A stretch of 64,000 nt of DNA, from NCBI RefSeq assembly GCF_002243345.2, contig NZ_CP022655.2, forward strand, positions 4,032,501 to 4,096,500, written 5' to 3'. Positions 51,006 through 60,030 of this stretch are shown piece by piece. The position numbers and the translations under genes were made by a program. Positions within the stretch are counted from its first letter, which is position 1; the number at the start of each line of letters is the position of its first letter. The notes beneath the pieces were generated by a model. That model saw nothing but the letters and a program-made list of their open reading frames with translations. It was not told the origin of the DNA and searched no databases. The stretch comes from Paenibacillus sp. RUD330 (GTDB taxonomy: Bacteria > Bacillota > Bacilli > Paenibacillales > Paenibacillaceae).

Positions 51006-51281
51006 TTATCCTCCTTTGCCCTCGTCCTTTTTATATGATTTAACCACATCAAGGAGAGGGCCCATCATGCCGGCACGTTCGTTGTCCAAAATATCCTGCA
51101 GACGGTCCCGGTCCTCCTCTGCTTTATCGAGCAAAGAGCGCGGAACCAGGCGGCCGCTTGTCAACATCCACAAGAAGGCAAGGACAACCCCTAGCAAAAT
51201 AAGCATGAGAATCAACGAGAGGCCATATTTCTCAGCCATCTGCGCAATCCTCTCTGTGGCATCCAGTTGGGTTTCATCCAC
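51006..51281 (-). CDS. Small single-span phage membrane protein
   Basis: A 91-residue protein: short N-terminal helix, one membrane helix (LSLILMLILLGVVLAFLWML) and a charged coiled-coil tail (LLDKAEEDRDRLQDILDNER). Its place before the lysis genes suggests a holin-related function such as spanin or XhlA-like factor. This is not proven. Confidence 0.62.
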   Translation of the reverse strand: MDETQLDATERIAQMAEKYGLSLILMLILLGVVLAFLWMLTSGRLVPRSLLDKAEEDRDRLQDILDNERAGMMGPLLDVVKSYKKDEGKGG

Positions 51282-51300
51282 CCCGGCTCACCTTCTCTCT

Positions 51301-51624
51301 CTATTGAGGGATAATTTGCCCTTGTTCCTCTTCCGAATCCATGAGATCAATAATGTAGAACAGGTCTGCTTCGCGGTATTCATTCTTCTGCTTATTCGGC
51401 GAATATGGAGGATTAGCCGCCATCAGGAGGGCGTAATAATTTCCCGTGATGACATACCTTTTGCCGCCAACATTGACCTCGTTTTCATCGAAAAATCCAA
51501 CCGTGACGTCGACCGTTTGAGTATCCTTGTTTTCATAGATGATCGTGAATGTCTCGTGATGCACCCTTGTCGGAATGTGCGTTACCGTTTGCTTGTTGTA
51601 GACCTTCAGTGATGGCCTGCTCAT
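51301..51624 (-). CDS. Phage hypothetical protein
   Basis: A 107-residue, mainly beta protein (TFTIIYENKDTQTVDVTVGF, KRYVITGNYYALLMAANPPY) with an acidic C-terminal tail. It lies between tailspike and lysis genes, where small tail accessory proteins are common. No family assigned. Confidence 0.6.
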   Translation of the reverse strand: MSRPSLKVYNKQTVTHIPTRVHHETFTIIYENKDTQTVDVTVGFFDENEVNVGGKRYVITGNYYALLMAANPPYSPNKQKNEYREADLFYIIDLMDSEEEQGQIIPQ

Positions 51625-51637
51625 GCTTGTCCCCTCC

Positions 51638-53044
51638 TTATGTCAATCCGATCGTGACGCCGCTTTGAACCCAGTACGTGCCGTCGAACTGGAATTCGAT
51701 GGTGTTGATTTTGTTCGGTCCTGTGTCAGGAGTCCAGTTCCGTTTGTAGAAGGATTGGAAGTATACGTTCCGCCCCCCGACGCTGTCCTGCTTCAAGATG
51801 AACTTCATCTTCATTCCTTTGTGTGCGCGGATCGGTTCAACCATCGTCAGGTTATTGGTCAGGCTGATCGTGATCGTCCCGCCGTTGTATGGGTCTGGAG
51901 TGACAATGGATGAGTAGTCGATGGTCTGCACACCGCTCTGACCGTTAACAGTGATAGAATTCCCATTTGACGTACTACTTTCGACAATATGGCCGTTTGC
52001 ATTGTTGCTGGAAATCAGCTTAACTGTGTTGTTCCCGGACGTCCCGGCGAATTCAACGCCGTATCGCTGCGGGGAAACTCCTGTCTCGCGGTTCATTGTG
52101 GTTACGTCAATGTTACAGTTAGAGCTGCTGTCCAGTCTGACGCCATTCCCGCCGCCGTTACGTCCGTTTGAATCTGCGATGCATCCGGAAAGTGTCACCT
52201 CTTTGGTTCCAAGAATCAAGAAACCGTGCCCGGCGTTGTCCTGGGCTTCGCAGGCCGTTAACGAGATGCGCGGCTGTCTGATCATGAATCCGTAGGTATT
52301 CCCCGCCAACGCCAGCCGGCCAGAACCGTACGCCTTGCAGGCCGAGAATCGAGAATTCGGGCTCGCAATTCGGAACCCCGACATACCTGCCGCTCCGGTC
52401 GTACATCCCTCGTAGATAGAATCCGTTCCCGCAAGATCGAATCCATACATATCGGCACCAGTGACAAATACCCGTTTCGCATTGAGCTCGCGAACGTTTG
52501 CCGTCGTTGCAATACCTGACTTCTTGGGGATGTAGATGATGACGTTCTCGATGGTGTGAAGGGTGTCATAAAACGAGAATTTCCCGTCCGTGTTGTCGTA
52601 AAAGATAGCGTTCCCGCCTGCGCCATTTTGGTTGTCCTTGTTGCCGTGAATGAACAAGTCTCGAAGCGTTGTGTGCTCTACCGATGTGTTATCGAAGACA
52701 ATAAAATCCACATTGCTGTTCGGCGCCTGGATAATTCGACTTCGCTTCCCCACGCCGCGCAATGTGATTTTTGTCTTCAGCCTTACCTGGGTGGCCTGGA
52801 ACTGAACATCTGGAGGAATGAAGACGGCGCCGCCTCCGTAATTGTCATACAGAAAAGTGATGGCATCGTTGATGGCCTTGGTGTAATCGACGCCCGCGTA
52901 AGTCTTGAACCACTTGATATTCATCTCGCGATCCGCAAATTCTGTATCCACTTTGTTGAAGTTGCCGCTAATCTCCGCCCGTTTCGGACTATCGGTCCCA
53001 ATCCAGTCGTCCATCCCCATCCGTGGCGTTTTAAGTGATGCCAT
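51638..53044 (-). CDS. Tailspike-like protein with right-handed beta-helix
   Basis: A 468-residue protein. The first 40 residues (DDWIGTDSPKRAEISGNFNK) are the attachment region. Then follows a pectate-lyase-like beta-helix: AINDAITFLYDNYGGGAVFI, TLRGVGKRSRIIQAP and many turns with Gly/Asn (LSGCIADSNGRNGGGNGVRL). The C-terminal 90 residues form a beta domain (IEFQFDGTYWVQSGVTIG). Phage spikes of this type bind or cut surface polysaccharides. It is encoded after the baseplate genes and overlaps the next gene by 14 bases. Confidence 0.85.
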   Translation of the reverse strand: MASLKTPRMGMDDWIGTDSPKRAEISGNFNKVDTEFADREMNIKWFKTYAGVDYTKAINDAITFLYDNYGGGAVFIPPDVQFQATQVRLKTKITLRGVGKRSRIIQAPNSNVDFIVFDNTSVEHTTLRDLFIHGNKDNQNGAGGNAIFYDNTDGKFSFYDTLHTIENVIIYIPKKSGIATTANVRELNAKRVFVTGADMYGFDLAGTDSIYEGCTTGAAGMSGFRIASPNSRFSACKAYGSGRLALAGNTYGFMIRQPRISLTACEAQDNAGHGFLILGTKEVTLSGCIADSNGRNGGGNGVRLDSSSNCNIDVTTMNRETGVSPQRYGVEFAGTSGNNTVKLISSNNANGHIVESSTSNGNSITVNGQSGVQTIDYSSIVTPDPYNGGTITISLTNNLTMVEPIRAHKGMKMKFILKQDSVGGRNVYFQSFYKRNWTPDTGPNKINTIEFQFDGTYWVQSGVTIGLT

Positions 53045-53834
53045 TTCTTCTAAGCACCTCCTCGACTGGAATTAAAAACGTGGTCTCAAGTTGATCCCAT
53101 GAAGGGATTTGCTCAACCTGATTCCACGTAAGAGAAACTTCTTCGATTTCGTCCCAAGGAAGGAATGTTGGAATGATTTCATAGTCAAGGTGAGCGGGCA
53201 ACGTGCTGCCCACGACTTCATCCATCTCGACAATGTCTTCCGGTACCCCACGAACGCTCAAAATAGTGGTGGTGACTTTGTAATCTGCCGGAGATTGTGT
53301 CACCAGGCTGCCGTGAAACCGATTGACCACAGTCTTGAATACATCCGAAGTGATCGGTTCAGGGGTCTGCCCTTGACCGGCAAACATGTCCCTTCGCAAT
53401 TGCTCAATCTTGGCCAGCAGCCGGATCATCTCCACCGACTGAATCACCTGAGCCTTAGAAAAAAGGCTCGAACCTCGCAAGAAATCCGGAACATAACCCC
53501 TAATGGCTTCTGAAACATCTCGATCAGATACGAACGTTTCAACTTCGGCACTTCCCGCCGACTTTCCCGACATGATGATGTAACGGGAAGTGGTTGGAGA
53601 AGAGACGGCTGCGCTCCCTCTCGACTCACCGGTAAACGTCAAGATATTCAAGATATCTGCTGTTGCCGAAGCTGAACCATCAGAAGAAGCTGCCGAGATC
53701 ATAATCACTACTGGAGAAACGTCATTCAAGGATCCTGACCCTAAGGAAGTACCAGAGACAGTAACAATTAGAACCGTTGCAGCACTTGCACTCGATGCGC
53801 ATGAAATGCTGCCGCTGACTTCATAGACGGCCAT
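53031..53834 (-). CDS. Putative tail protein (DUF2313/XkdU-like position) with Ser-rich N domain
   Basis: A 267-residue protein. The first 105 residues are a Ser/Ala/Thr-rich beta domain (SISCASSASAATVLIVTVSG, SSDGSASATADILNILTFTG), probably Ig-like. The rest (GYVPDFLRGSSLFSKAQVIQ, then LPWDEIEEVSLTWNQVEQIP) has the place and general look of XkdU/gp48-type baseplate proteins, which lie just after baseplate protein J. Weak similarity only. Confidence 0.6.
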   Translation of the reverse strand: MAVYEVSGSISCASSASAATVLIVTVSGTSLGSGSLNDVSPVVIMISAASSDGSASATADILNILTFTGESRGSAAVSSPTTSRYIIMSGKSAGSAEVETFVSDRDVSEAIRGYVPDFLRGSSLFSKAQVIQSVEMIRLLAKIEQLRRDMFAGQGQTPEPITSDVFKTVVNRFHGSLVTQSPADYKVTTTILSVRGVPEDIVEMDEVVGSTLPAHLDYEIIPTFLPWDEIEEVSLTWNQVEQIPSWDQLETTFLIPVEEVLRRNGIT

Positions 53835-53845
53835 TGATCAGCACC

Positions 53846-54232
53846 TCAATCCTCTGTAACGATGATGGTCCCAGCGCTGAGTTTCAGTTGGTTGGAAGTG
53901 CTGATGGACTGTGTAGGCGTGACTGTCCCGTAATACAGCAGTTTGCCGGCGGTCGCAGCGTCAAAAATACCGAAATGAGTTATCGTGCCCCACGCAGCCG
54001 TCGCTACCGGGAATAGGACGTCTGCAAAGTTGCTGACAGACCCGGTTGTAGCTGAAGTGAATGTAACCGCCTGGCGGGCGTAAGATCCCCCAGAAACCTC
54101 GGTTCCAGTGGCTGCATCGGTCGGATCGCTCGTAAACAGACCGATGTACAGGGCGGATGGCGGCGTGTATACGGTACCGCGTAATACGTGATTCAACAGT
54201 TGATTTTCAAGCCAATCTGTTTTCCCTGCCAT
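53846..54232 (-). CDS. Phage tail fibre-type protein
   Basis: A 128-residue beta-rich protein starting AGKTDWLENQLLNHVLRGTV and then ALYIGLFTSDP, a sequence type common to small tail proteins in many Gram-positive phages. Function within the tail is not established. It sits between baseplate J and the XkdU-like gene. Confidence 0.72.
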   Translation of the reverse strand: MAGKTDWLENQLLNHVLRGTVYTPPSALYIGLFTSDPTDAATGTEVSGGSYARQAVTFTSATTGSVSNFADVLFPVATAAWGTITHFGIFDAATAGKLLYYGTVTPTQSISTSNQLKLSAGTIIVTED

Positions 54233-54243
54233 GCTTGATCACC

Positions 54244-55296
54244 TCATATAGTTAGATTAATGGCACCCATTACAGGCACTTGGTCTTGCTGCAGCTGAAG
54301 GTTTCCTGTCGTTCCGTTAATCATCAATGTGCCGTATTCATAGTCAGAGACGCTATCAGCCGATAGAATCGCTTCTCCGATCCGATTCATCCGGACAACC
54401 GTTTCATCATAAGCCAAGTCCTTGAGGTAAGAGGCGGTGGCGTCTTTTACTTGAGGAATCGCCTCGGCCAACGTTCCGCCATTCGCAAGAATCAGCTTGG
54501 CAGACACATCGATTAGCACTTCGGATACCCCGACTACCGTGACGACCGCGTTCACCGTTGCCATCGACTGAATGAGGGCATCCGCTGCAGCAACTGCAGA
54601 TGCGCCTGGTGTCCGCTTTTCTGCCGAGATCAGAACGACCTTTACCGTCCCCCCTCCAGCCCAAGCGCGAAATACCCTGGCATCGGCAATTCCCGGAACG
54701 GTCTTGGCAAGCTGCTTGTATTGAGCGGGATTGCCGCTGACAGCCGGCTGGTCACGCTTTTCGATCGCTCTGGCCAGCAGCGCTTCTTTGCTCTCCACAT
54801 CTGCGCCACCACGAGTTTCTTCGAGATTGGTCACTGTGACCCCTGGGATAGAGCATTGCGTAATTGATCCGGCCGGCACGTTGCCGGATGTCCCAGCGAT
54901 TCGAGCTATGACGTTAAGAGACAAGACTCCGGAAATAGGAATCGTGGCTCCCGTCCCTTGAATGTCAAAGACCGTGCCGCTTTGGGTGGAAACGGTGGCG
55001 CCAGCTGTGACCGCAGTACCAGAGGGGCCATTGATCCGGACATTACCTTCAGATTTGACCGATGGCTTCCTGGTTACGCCCTGCTCAGCTGCGATCATGT
55101 CGACTTCCTCTTCTGATGCGTCCTCTACACTACCTGCCCTGACTCGTTTGATCCGTTCAATCTCCTCGTAGGCCTGGGCCACTTCGAGAGCTACCGGCGC
55201 GAGGGCGTCATAGGTGAATGTTCCCTCACCTTTTGCTACGCCGCTCGTCGTATTGCCAAGCATGCGGGCTAAGAGCGTCTCATAATCTATAGCCAT
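54244..55296 (-). CDS. xkdT: Baseplate assembly protein J (XkdT-like)
   Basis: A 350-residue baseplate wedge protein: YETLLARMLGNTTSGVAKGE at the start, GVTRKPSVKSEGNVRINGPS, RGGADVESKEALLARAIEKR and the conserved AYDETVVRMNRIGEAILSAD near the end. It builds the baseplate of contractile tails. It overlaps the DUF2634 gene by 17 bases. Confidence 0.9.
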   Translation of the reverse strand: MAIDYETLLARMLGNTTSGVAKGEGTFTYDALAPVALEVAQAYEEIERIKRVRAGSVEDASEEEVDMIAAEQGVTRKPSVKSEGNVRINGPSGTAVTAGATVSTQSGTVFDIQGTGATIPISGVLSLNVIARIAGTSGNVPAGSITQCSIPGVTVTNLEETRGGADVESKEALLARAIEKRDQPAVSGNPAQYKQLAKTVPGIADARVFRAWAGGGTVKVVLISAEKRTPGASAVAAADALIQSMATVNAVVTVVGVSEVLIDVSAKLILANGGTLAEAIPQVKDATASYLKDLAYDETVVRMNRIGEAILSADSVSDYEYGTLMINGTTGNLQLQQDQVPVMGAINLTI

Positions 55297-55729
55297 CTAT
55301 CCTCACCTCCCCATAGACCGTTTCTGCAGTAAAGCTTAGGTTAAGAACGTCATCCGACTGTTCGATTTCAAAGTCAGAGAACGCCAAAACGTAAGGGCTG
55401 CTCAAGGCTTCCCGGACGAACCTCTCCGCTTCGGACTTATCCGGCGCGCTGCGCTGACCGAGAAGGCTATCGAGCTCGTGCCCATACTCCCAGCTGTAGG
55501 CAAGATAGCGGAAACGTTCGGTCCGCATGGTTTTGTACATCCAGATTTCAAGCGCCGGCAGCCCTTCCAGTCGGACAGGGTTTCCGTCGACAAGAACAAA
55601 ATCATTCGTCGAAAAGTCCCAGGCATATTCCCGCCAGATCGGCAAATCTGCTTGAGCCGTCTGGTCGATGGCCGTTCCGGTTGCTTCCTCCGAAATGCCA
55701 TCGATAAAAGGGAACGGGCTATCAGCCAT
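55280..55729 (-). CDS. xkdS: DUF2634 baseplate protein (XkdS-like)
   Basis: A 149-residue baseplate component: REYAWDFSTNDFVLVDGNPV, LEIWMYKTMRTERFRYLAYS and WEYGHELDSLLGQ are the DUF2634/XkdS (gp25-like) signature. It overlaps both neighbours. Confidence 0.88.
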   Translation of the reverse strand: MADSPFPFIDGISEEATGTAIDQTAQADLPIWREYAWDFSTNDFVLVDGNPVRLEGLPALEIWMYKTMRTERFRYLAYSWEYGHELDSLLGQRSAPDKSEAERFVREALSSPYVLAFSDFEIEQSDDVLNLSFTAETVYGEVRIDGYRL

Positions 55730-56012
55730 CTGCAGGCACCACCCTCGTCACTGCCCAACGCCCTCCGACCGGCTGAAGCACGACTTGCTCGCCGTTCTGA
55801 TGCGTCCAGTTTGGCGGGATATAGAGGTCATCAGCCTCCAGTGTGAGATCGGAGGAAAGTACGGTGATCGGGGACGGCCATGCGCTGGTCACGATCCCGA
55901 GAGACGCACCGGTCCGCTCCGCTTCCTGCTTTGCGACCTCACGGATATACGAAGTTATCCAGGCTATATCCCGTACTCCCGGCGCCGCTACTGCTCGCTT
56001 TGCTGGATCCAC
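55722..56012 (-). CDS. xkdR: DUF2577 phage protein (XkdR-like)
   Basis: A 96-residue tail protein with the DUF2577 core (GIVTSAWPSPITVLSSDLTL, LYIPPNWTHQNGEQVVLQPV). It starts at GTG 56012 with AGGGGGAGAGG upstream and overlaps the XkdQ gene by 74 bases, longer than usual; a later start would need a non-standard codon. Confidence 0.78.
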   Translation of the reverse strand: MDPAKRAVAAPGVRDIAWITSYIREVAKQEAERTGASLGIVTSAWPSPITVLSSDLTLEADDLYIPPNWTHQNGEQVVLQPVGGRWAVTRVVPADG

Positions 56013-56997
56013 TGTCTACCTCTCCCCCTTCCTGCTCATCCATGAGATTTTGAAAATTGACCGTGAGCGTGATCGTCTGCATGCCGTTTTCCCAGACATG
56101 CTCGTCGCTGTCTACGTAAAAAAGACCCACCAAGCCGGTGAGTTGGTCCTGAATTCTGACGGCATTGCCTGTAATGAGATCGACCTGCCCATTGCCAAAA
56201 ACAGTAACGTTCGCCGTCCTTTCCGCCCCTTTCAGCATGGCACGAGCAGGAGCGTAGGGGTCCTTTTTTTCTTCTTGTTGATAAATCTCTTGGAGCCGGC
56301 CGTATCGCTTCAAATTATCCGCTGCCGTGACCTCGCCAACATAGTTGTCGTTCTTGTCAACGATTTTGACAGCCGTCACAGCGTCCTCAATGCTCTCGGT
56401 GTACGAAGCCTCCGTGAGATTGGTATCAGCCGTCAGCATAACTGCCGCTGTCCTGGCGCCCTTGCGGATGACGCTTAGCCGGCCTGCTGACATGCGGGGG
56501 ATGTATTTATGCCCTGTCGTCTTAGAAGCACCGGTGTAGCCGATCATGATGGCCTCATATGCACTCCTGTTGAGGGCCGCGAAGCGCTGGTTCCCTCCGG
56601 CATCCTCCAGGTATCCGACTGGCACGCCGATTTCAGCGCAGACTGTTCGTGCCACCGAAGCCGCCGTCGCCGCTTTGAATATTCGGTTGACCTTGGACTG
56701 CGTCAGATACCTAAGCCCGTCATAGGCTGTGTACTCGATGCTGCTGCCTGAGAGCGACTTCGACATCTTGAAGAGGTACCCTCGGAAAATCTCCTTGCCA
56801 TCGTCATCGTAGACGAAGATCATCTCCCCGAGCTCCATAGGCACCTTCGGAATGTTTTTGTCATTCGGTGCAAACAAGACAGAGAAAGTCACCGATCGGG
56901 CAGCCGTTGACTTGTCTCCGGACCAGGAGAGCCGGAGGAAGAGACCGGAAAGGTCCGTCTTCACCCCGGCTCTGGAAACGTGCTTAAGGGAGATCAT
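55939..56997 (-). CDS. xkdQ: Baseplate hub protein XkdQ (gpD-like)
   Basis: A 352-residue protein matching XkdQ: SGLFLRLSWSGDKSTAARSV, VYDDDGKEIFRGYLFKMSKS and YTAYDGLRYLTQSKVNRIF. It forms the hub with the LysM protein and threads the tape measure. The Ser/Gly-rich C-terminal end (DSGSSKASSSGAGSTGYS) is likely flexible. Confidence 0.87.
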   Translation of the reverse strand: MISLKHVSRAGVKTDLSGLFLRLSWSGDKSTAARSVTFSVLFAPNDKNIPKVPMELGEMIFVYDDDGKEIFRGYLFKMSKSLSGSSIEYTAYDGLRYLTQSKVNRIFKAATAASVARTVCAEIGVPVGYLEDAGGNQRFAALNRSAYEAIMIGYTGASKTTGHKYIPRMSAGRLSVIRKGARTAAVMLTADTNLTEASYTESIEDAVTAVKIVDKNDNYVGEVTAADNLKRYGRLQEIYQQEEKKDPYAPARAMLKGAERTANVTVFGNGQVDLITGNAVRIQDQLTGLVGLFYVDSDEHVWENGMQTITLTVNFQNLMDEQEGGEVDSGSSKASSSGAGSTGYSLDNFVYP

Positions 56998-57638
56998 ATT
57001 TTCAACACCTGCCCGATCTGTAACTTACGGTCATCTGTAATCCCGTTCTTCTTTTTGATTTCCGGCCAACGGCTGCCGTCGCCGTAGACCCTCTTGGCAA
57101 TCAAAAATCCGGTATCGCCTTTTTTGACGGTGTATGTCTTCGGCGGTGTTTTGGTCGATGTGCGTGCCGCACTGGCGCTATTCGCCGAGGCAGTTATCGC
57201 TGGGGCTGACGCGGCCTGCTGGGCAGTGACAAAGCGGTATTCTCGTAACGTCAATGTAAAATAGACGTCCAGCGGTCCCGGACGATGACCGTAGGCGAAT
57301 TCCTCAATTGCCATTACTTGATTGAGGCTGAGCCCCCTCGCCGTGATGAGCAGGCGCAGAGGCTTGCCGCTCTCCTTCCAACGGTTGAGGGTGTTGACGA
57401 AAGTGACCGGCGGCGGGAAGTCCTTATAAACGCACAAGCCATCGTCTTGAATGGGGAAATAGCTTTCTAGTGTGATGCTATTTAGCTTCCGCTTGCCCAT
57501 TACCAATACCTCACCAAGGTTGTGGACGTTTACTGTGCTATGAGCCATTCCGGTTTGCAGGTCATATGACGTTGGCGGCACCGGTAGCCGTAGTGTCTCC
57601 GTGCCGTTGTTATAAGACAAAACTACATCAATCGGCAT
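56994..57638 (-). CDS. xkdP: LysM-containing tail protein XkdP
   Basis: A 214-residue protein. The N-terminal part (PIDVVLSYNNGTETLRLPVP, NLGEVLVMGKRKLNSITLES) is the XkdP core; after an Ala/Ser/Thr linker comes a LysM module (YTVKKGDTGFLIAKRVYGDG, IGQVLKI) that can bind peptidoglycan during injection. GGAGGAG selects the ATG at 57638 rather than 57653. Confidence 0.87.
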   Translation of the reverse strand: MPIDVVLSYNNGTETLRLPVPPTSYDLQTGMAHSTVNVHNLGEVLVMGKRKLNSITLESYFPIQDDGLCVYKDFPPPVTFVNTLNRWKESGKPLRLLITARGLSLNQVMAIEEFAYGHRPGPLDVYFTLTLREYRFVTAQQAASAPAITASANSASAARTSTKTPPKTYTVKKGDTGFLIAKRVYGDGSRWPEIKKKNGITDDRKLQIGQVLKI

Positions 57639-59436
57639 GAACTGCTCCTCCATTCAAACTGACCTGCTCAATGGCTTGTCTAAGCATTTGGGCAAGTCGC
57701 TGGAAGTCGGATTCGTCTCTTACCACTGGGTTATGGATGTTGACGGTGATGGATTGACCGCCTCCGCCGCTCCTCCGCTGGTTCGCTTCCTGGGCTGTAA
57801 GGACTTGCTCTCCTTGGTGCAGCAAGGTCGGATAGTTGTCGTATGGAACTCGAGCTTTCCCCCAGGCGTTGGCCGTTGGCCTGAATCCAAACCATCCAGC
57901 AGCCCCGTTCGTCAAAGAATCCTTCCAGGAGGAGAACATATCTTTCCATCCTTGAATTCCTGTAGTTATAGTGGATATTCCAAGCCCAATAGGTCCCGAA
58001 AACCTTGCCGCAACCGCCCCGCCTACATTGCCGACCAGTCCGATGTTGTCCCAAATCGCTTTTACAAGTCCGTCCATGATTCCTTTACCGATATTCGTTC
58101 CCATAACGACGGCAGCGTCAACAATCGGCTTGCTGTTCTTAAGTCCCTCACCGATTACATCGCCGATGCGCGTCGCTACTTTGGTCAGCTCCGCCTTGCC
58201 CTCCTTCTCATACCATCCTTCGAACTGAGTCCTGAGCTGCGCGAAACCAAACTTCACTTTCCCCTCGAAGGACATGTTCTGAAATTCCGGATTGTCAATA
58301 AACGTCTTTTGCACATAGGCCCAAGCCGATTTGCCTTTTTCCACAACTGCACGAGCCAACGAAGCCATCATCTTGCTGCCGGCATCGAACATTTTTGTGG
58401 CGCCGCCACCACTCAGATAATCGGCCCAACGCTTGAGTTCTGGCTTCAGGTATTCGAGTGTTCGTGTGCCCATATTGGTTACGCCGGAGCTCATTGTGCC
58501 TGTAACCGTCGACCATAGGCCATAGGCAGATTGCCCGAGTTTATCGGCGCCGCCGCGGAACATCTGCGTCAGTCCGATTCCCGATCCATTTTTGAGCTTG
58601 GACCAATCGCCGCCAGAAGCCTTAATTTGCGCTTGGCTGATTTTAAATCCAAACTCCTTCATCCGCTCCGTCTCGCCCGTCGCTAGGTCAGCAAGGGCTT
58701 CGATAGAGTCGCTAAGAGTCTTGCCAGGGGTAAGAGCCGTCATATCCTCAGCAAGCCTCAGAAGGCTCATAGCTGGCTTGGTTTTGCCCCCAGCTATACC
58801 GAGGGCCCTTGTGCCGGTGGAAATGACCTCGTCCGTATCGAACGGGGTGATGTCCGCATTTTTCCGGAGATCAGCGATGAATCGTTGCGCTTCCTCGCCG
58901 GCCCATGATTTCCCCTGCTTGGGGTTATTGACGCCAAGGAAGTGCGTCATAGAAATCATCTGCCGCTCCAGCATAGAGGCGCCTTCGAGGCTCTTTTTGA
59001 TTAACGCGATTCCGCCCGCAGCAACGATTCCTCCCCCGATCAGTAACGGCTTGCTGAGCATCCCTACGATGCTCGTCAATCCGCGGAGCCCTGTTGAAGC
59101 CATATCCACGGCTCTAACTGAAACCTTGAAAGGCGCTTTAGTCATCCACTTGAGAGTGTTGACCGCCGGCTTGATCTGGGCACTGAAGCGCTGTGCATGA
59201 GCCGTCACCACTACCGCAGCGTTACGGATAGCCTTGGTCCGCTGTTCCACCGCCTTGATTGCCTTCATGGCTGGTGAATTATTAATCCTAATCTGCCGTT
59301 GTTTTTTGGCTTCGGCATCCAGCTGCTTCTTTACCGTCTGAACGGATCGGTTAAACGAATCGGTATTTTTCTTGACCCGCTGCATGACAGCGGAGTAATT
59401 GTCCCGCAGGCTGATAACCGATGTAAGTCGCGCCAC
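57628..59436 (-). CDS. Tail tape-measure protein
   Basis: A 602-residue tape measure. The N-terminal coiled coil (DNYSAVMQRVKKNTDSFNRS, KKQLDAEAKKQRQIRINNSP) is followed by a hydrophobic region (PLLIGGGIVAAGGIALIKKS), a TP901/PhageMin-like domain (QRFIADLRKNADITPFDTDE) and a C-terminal region with GWFGFRPTANAWGKARVPYD. Length suggests a short tail (on the order of 90 nm by the usual 1.5 angstrom per residue rule). GAGGTGAG supports the GTG at 59436; a GTG at 59448 is the other option. Confidence 0.88.
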   Translation of the reverse strand: MARLTSVISLRDNYSAVMQRVKKNTDSFNRSVQTVKKQLDAEAKKQRQIRINNSPAMKAIKAVEQRTKAIRNAAVVVTAHAQRFSAQIKPAVNTLKWMTKAPFKVSVRAVDMASTGLRGLTSIVGMLSKPLLIGGGIVAAGGIALIKKSLEGASMLERQMISMTHFLGVNNPKQGKSWAGEEAQRFIADLRKNADITPFDTDEVISTGTRALGIAGGKTKPAMSLLRLAEDMTALTPGKTLSDSIEALADLATGETERMKEFGFKISQAQIKASGGDWSKLKNGSGIGLTQMFRGGADKLGQSAYGLWSTVTGTMSSGVTNMGTRTLEYLKPELKRWADYLSGGGATKMFDAGSKMMASLARAVVEKGKSAWAYVQKTFIDNPEFQNMSFEGKVKFGFAQLRTQFEGWYEKEGKAELTKVATRIGDVIGEGLKNSKPIVDAAVVMGTNIGKGIMDGLVKAIWDNIGLVGNVGGAVAARFSGPIGLGISTITTGIQGWKDMFSSWKDSLTNGAAGWFGFRPTANAWGKARVPYDNYPTLLHQGEQVLTAQEANQRRSGGGGQSITVNIHNPVVRDESDFQRLAQMLRQAIEQVSLNGGAVHAD

Positions 59437-59449
59437 CTCTACTCTCACC

Positions 59450-59646
59450 TCACATTACTGGGTACACCGGCCAGGCGGCACCTTTTTCAAGTCGTTCCCG
59501 CTCTTCCCTCTCATACTCGTAAAAAGCCCGGATGAGCAACTGTTCCCCGGGCGGCATGTTATATATTTCGCTCGGTCGAATGCCACGCCGGGACCAGTAA
59601 TAATACAGCATCCCGGTGTGCCCATCCGACTCTATCCGTTTTTTAC
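59450..59646 (-). CDS. Frameshift extension of the tail assembly chaperone (GT product)
   Basis: A 53-codon frame from ATG 59608 (LYYYWSRRGIRPSEIYNMPP, GEQLLIRAFYEYEREERERL) continues upstream without a stop into the minus-one frame of XkdN. The slippery heptamer A AAA AAC lies at 59644-59638, in the right phase, three bases before the XkdN stop. Slippage gives XkdN joined to RIESDGHTG and this domain. This is the lambda G/GT arrangement conserved in most long-tailed phages. Independent translation from the internal ATG lacks a good ribosome binding site. Confidence 0.8.
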
Positions 59647-60030
59647 TTCAGTCACCGCATCTTCGCCAAACCCAGAAAGATCAGAGATTTCCGAGTAAAG
59701 CTGAAAAAGTTCGCCTGGAAGGAGGAAGTTTGTCTGAAGCAGCAACTCTTTCGGTGTCGCTACTCCCTGATGCTTCAAGAGCTCACTAGACTTCAGCGAA
59801 GGATCAAGCAGTCCCTTAATGACTGTATGCGCACGGATAGCACCTTGGTCAATTTCGCCGTCACTGGCGGAGATTTCAGAAATTTCCTCCTGTTCTTCAT
59901 AGGTGAGCGCCTGCAGCGTGAAAATCACAGCCTCGCCGGCGAGTGCAGAGAGCCGCGGAAGTTCGACCTTCTTTGTTGGCCTGACCACTTTGGTTCGGTC
60001 AATTTTCAGCAGCAAATCGAGTGTAGACAT
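59632..60030 (-). CDS. xkdN: Tail assembly chaperone XkdN (G product)
   Basis: A 132-residue protein: RPTKKVELPRLSALAGEAVI, FTLQALTYEEQEEISEI and LLLQTNFLLPGELFQLYSEI. It is the short chaperone of the pair that keeps the tape measure soluble while the tail tube assembles. Its gene ends in GTA AAA AAC GGA TAG, where a fraction of ribosomes is expected to slip. Confidence 0.87.
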   Translation of the reverse strand: MSTLDLLLKIDRTKVVRPTKKVELPRLSALAGEAVIFTLQALTYEEQEEISEISASDGEIDQGAIRAHTVIKGLLDPSLKSSELLKHQGVATPKELLLQTNFLLPGELFQLYSEISDLSGFGEDAVTEVKNG

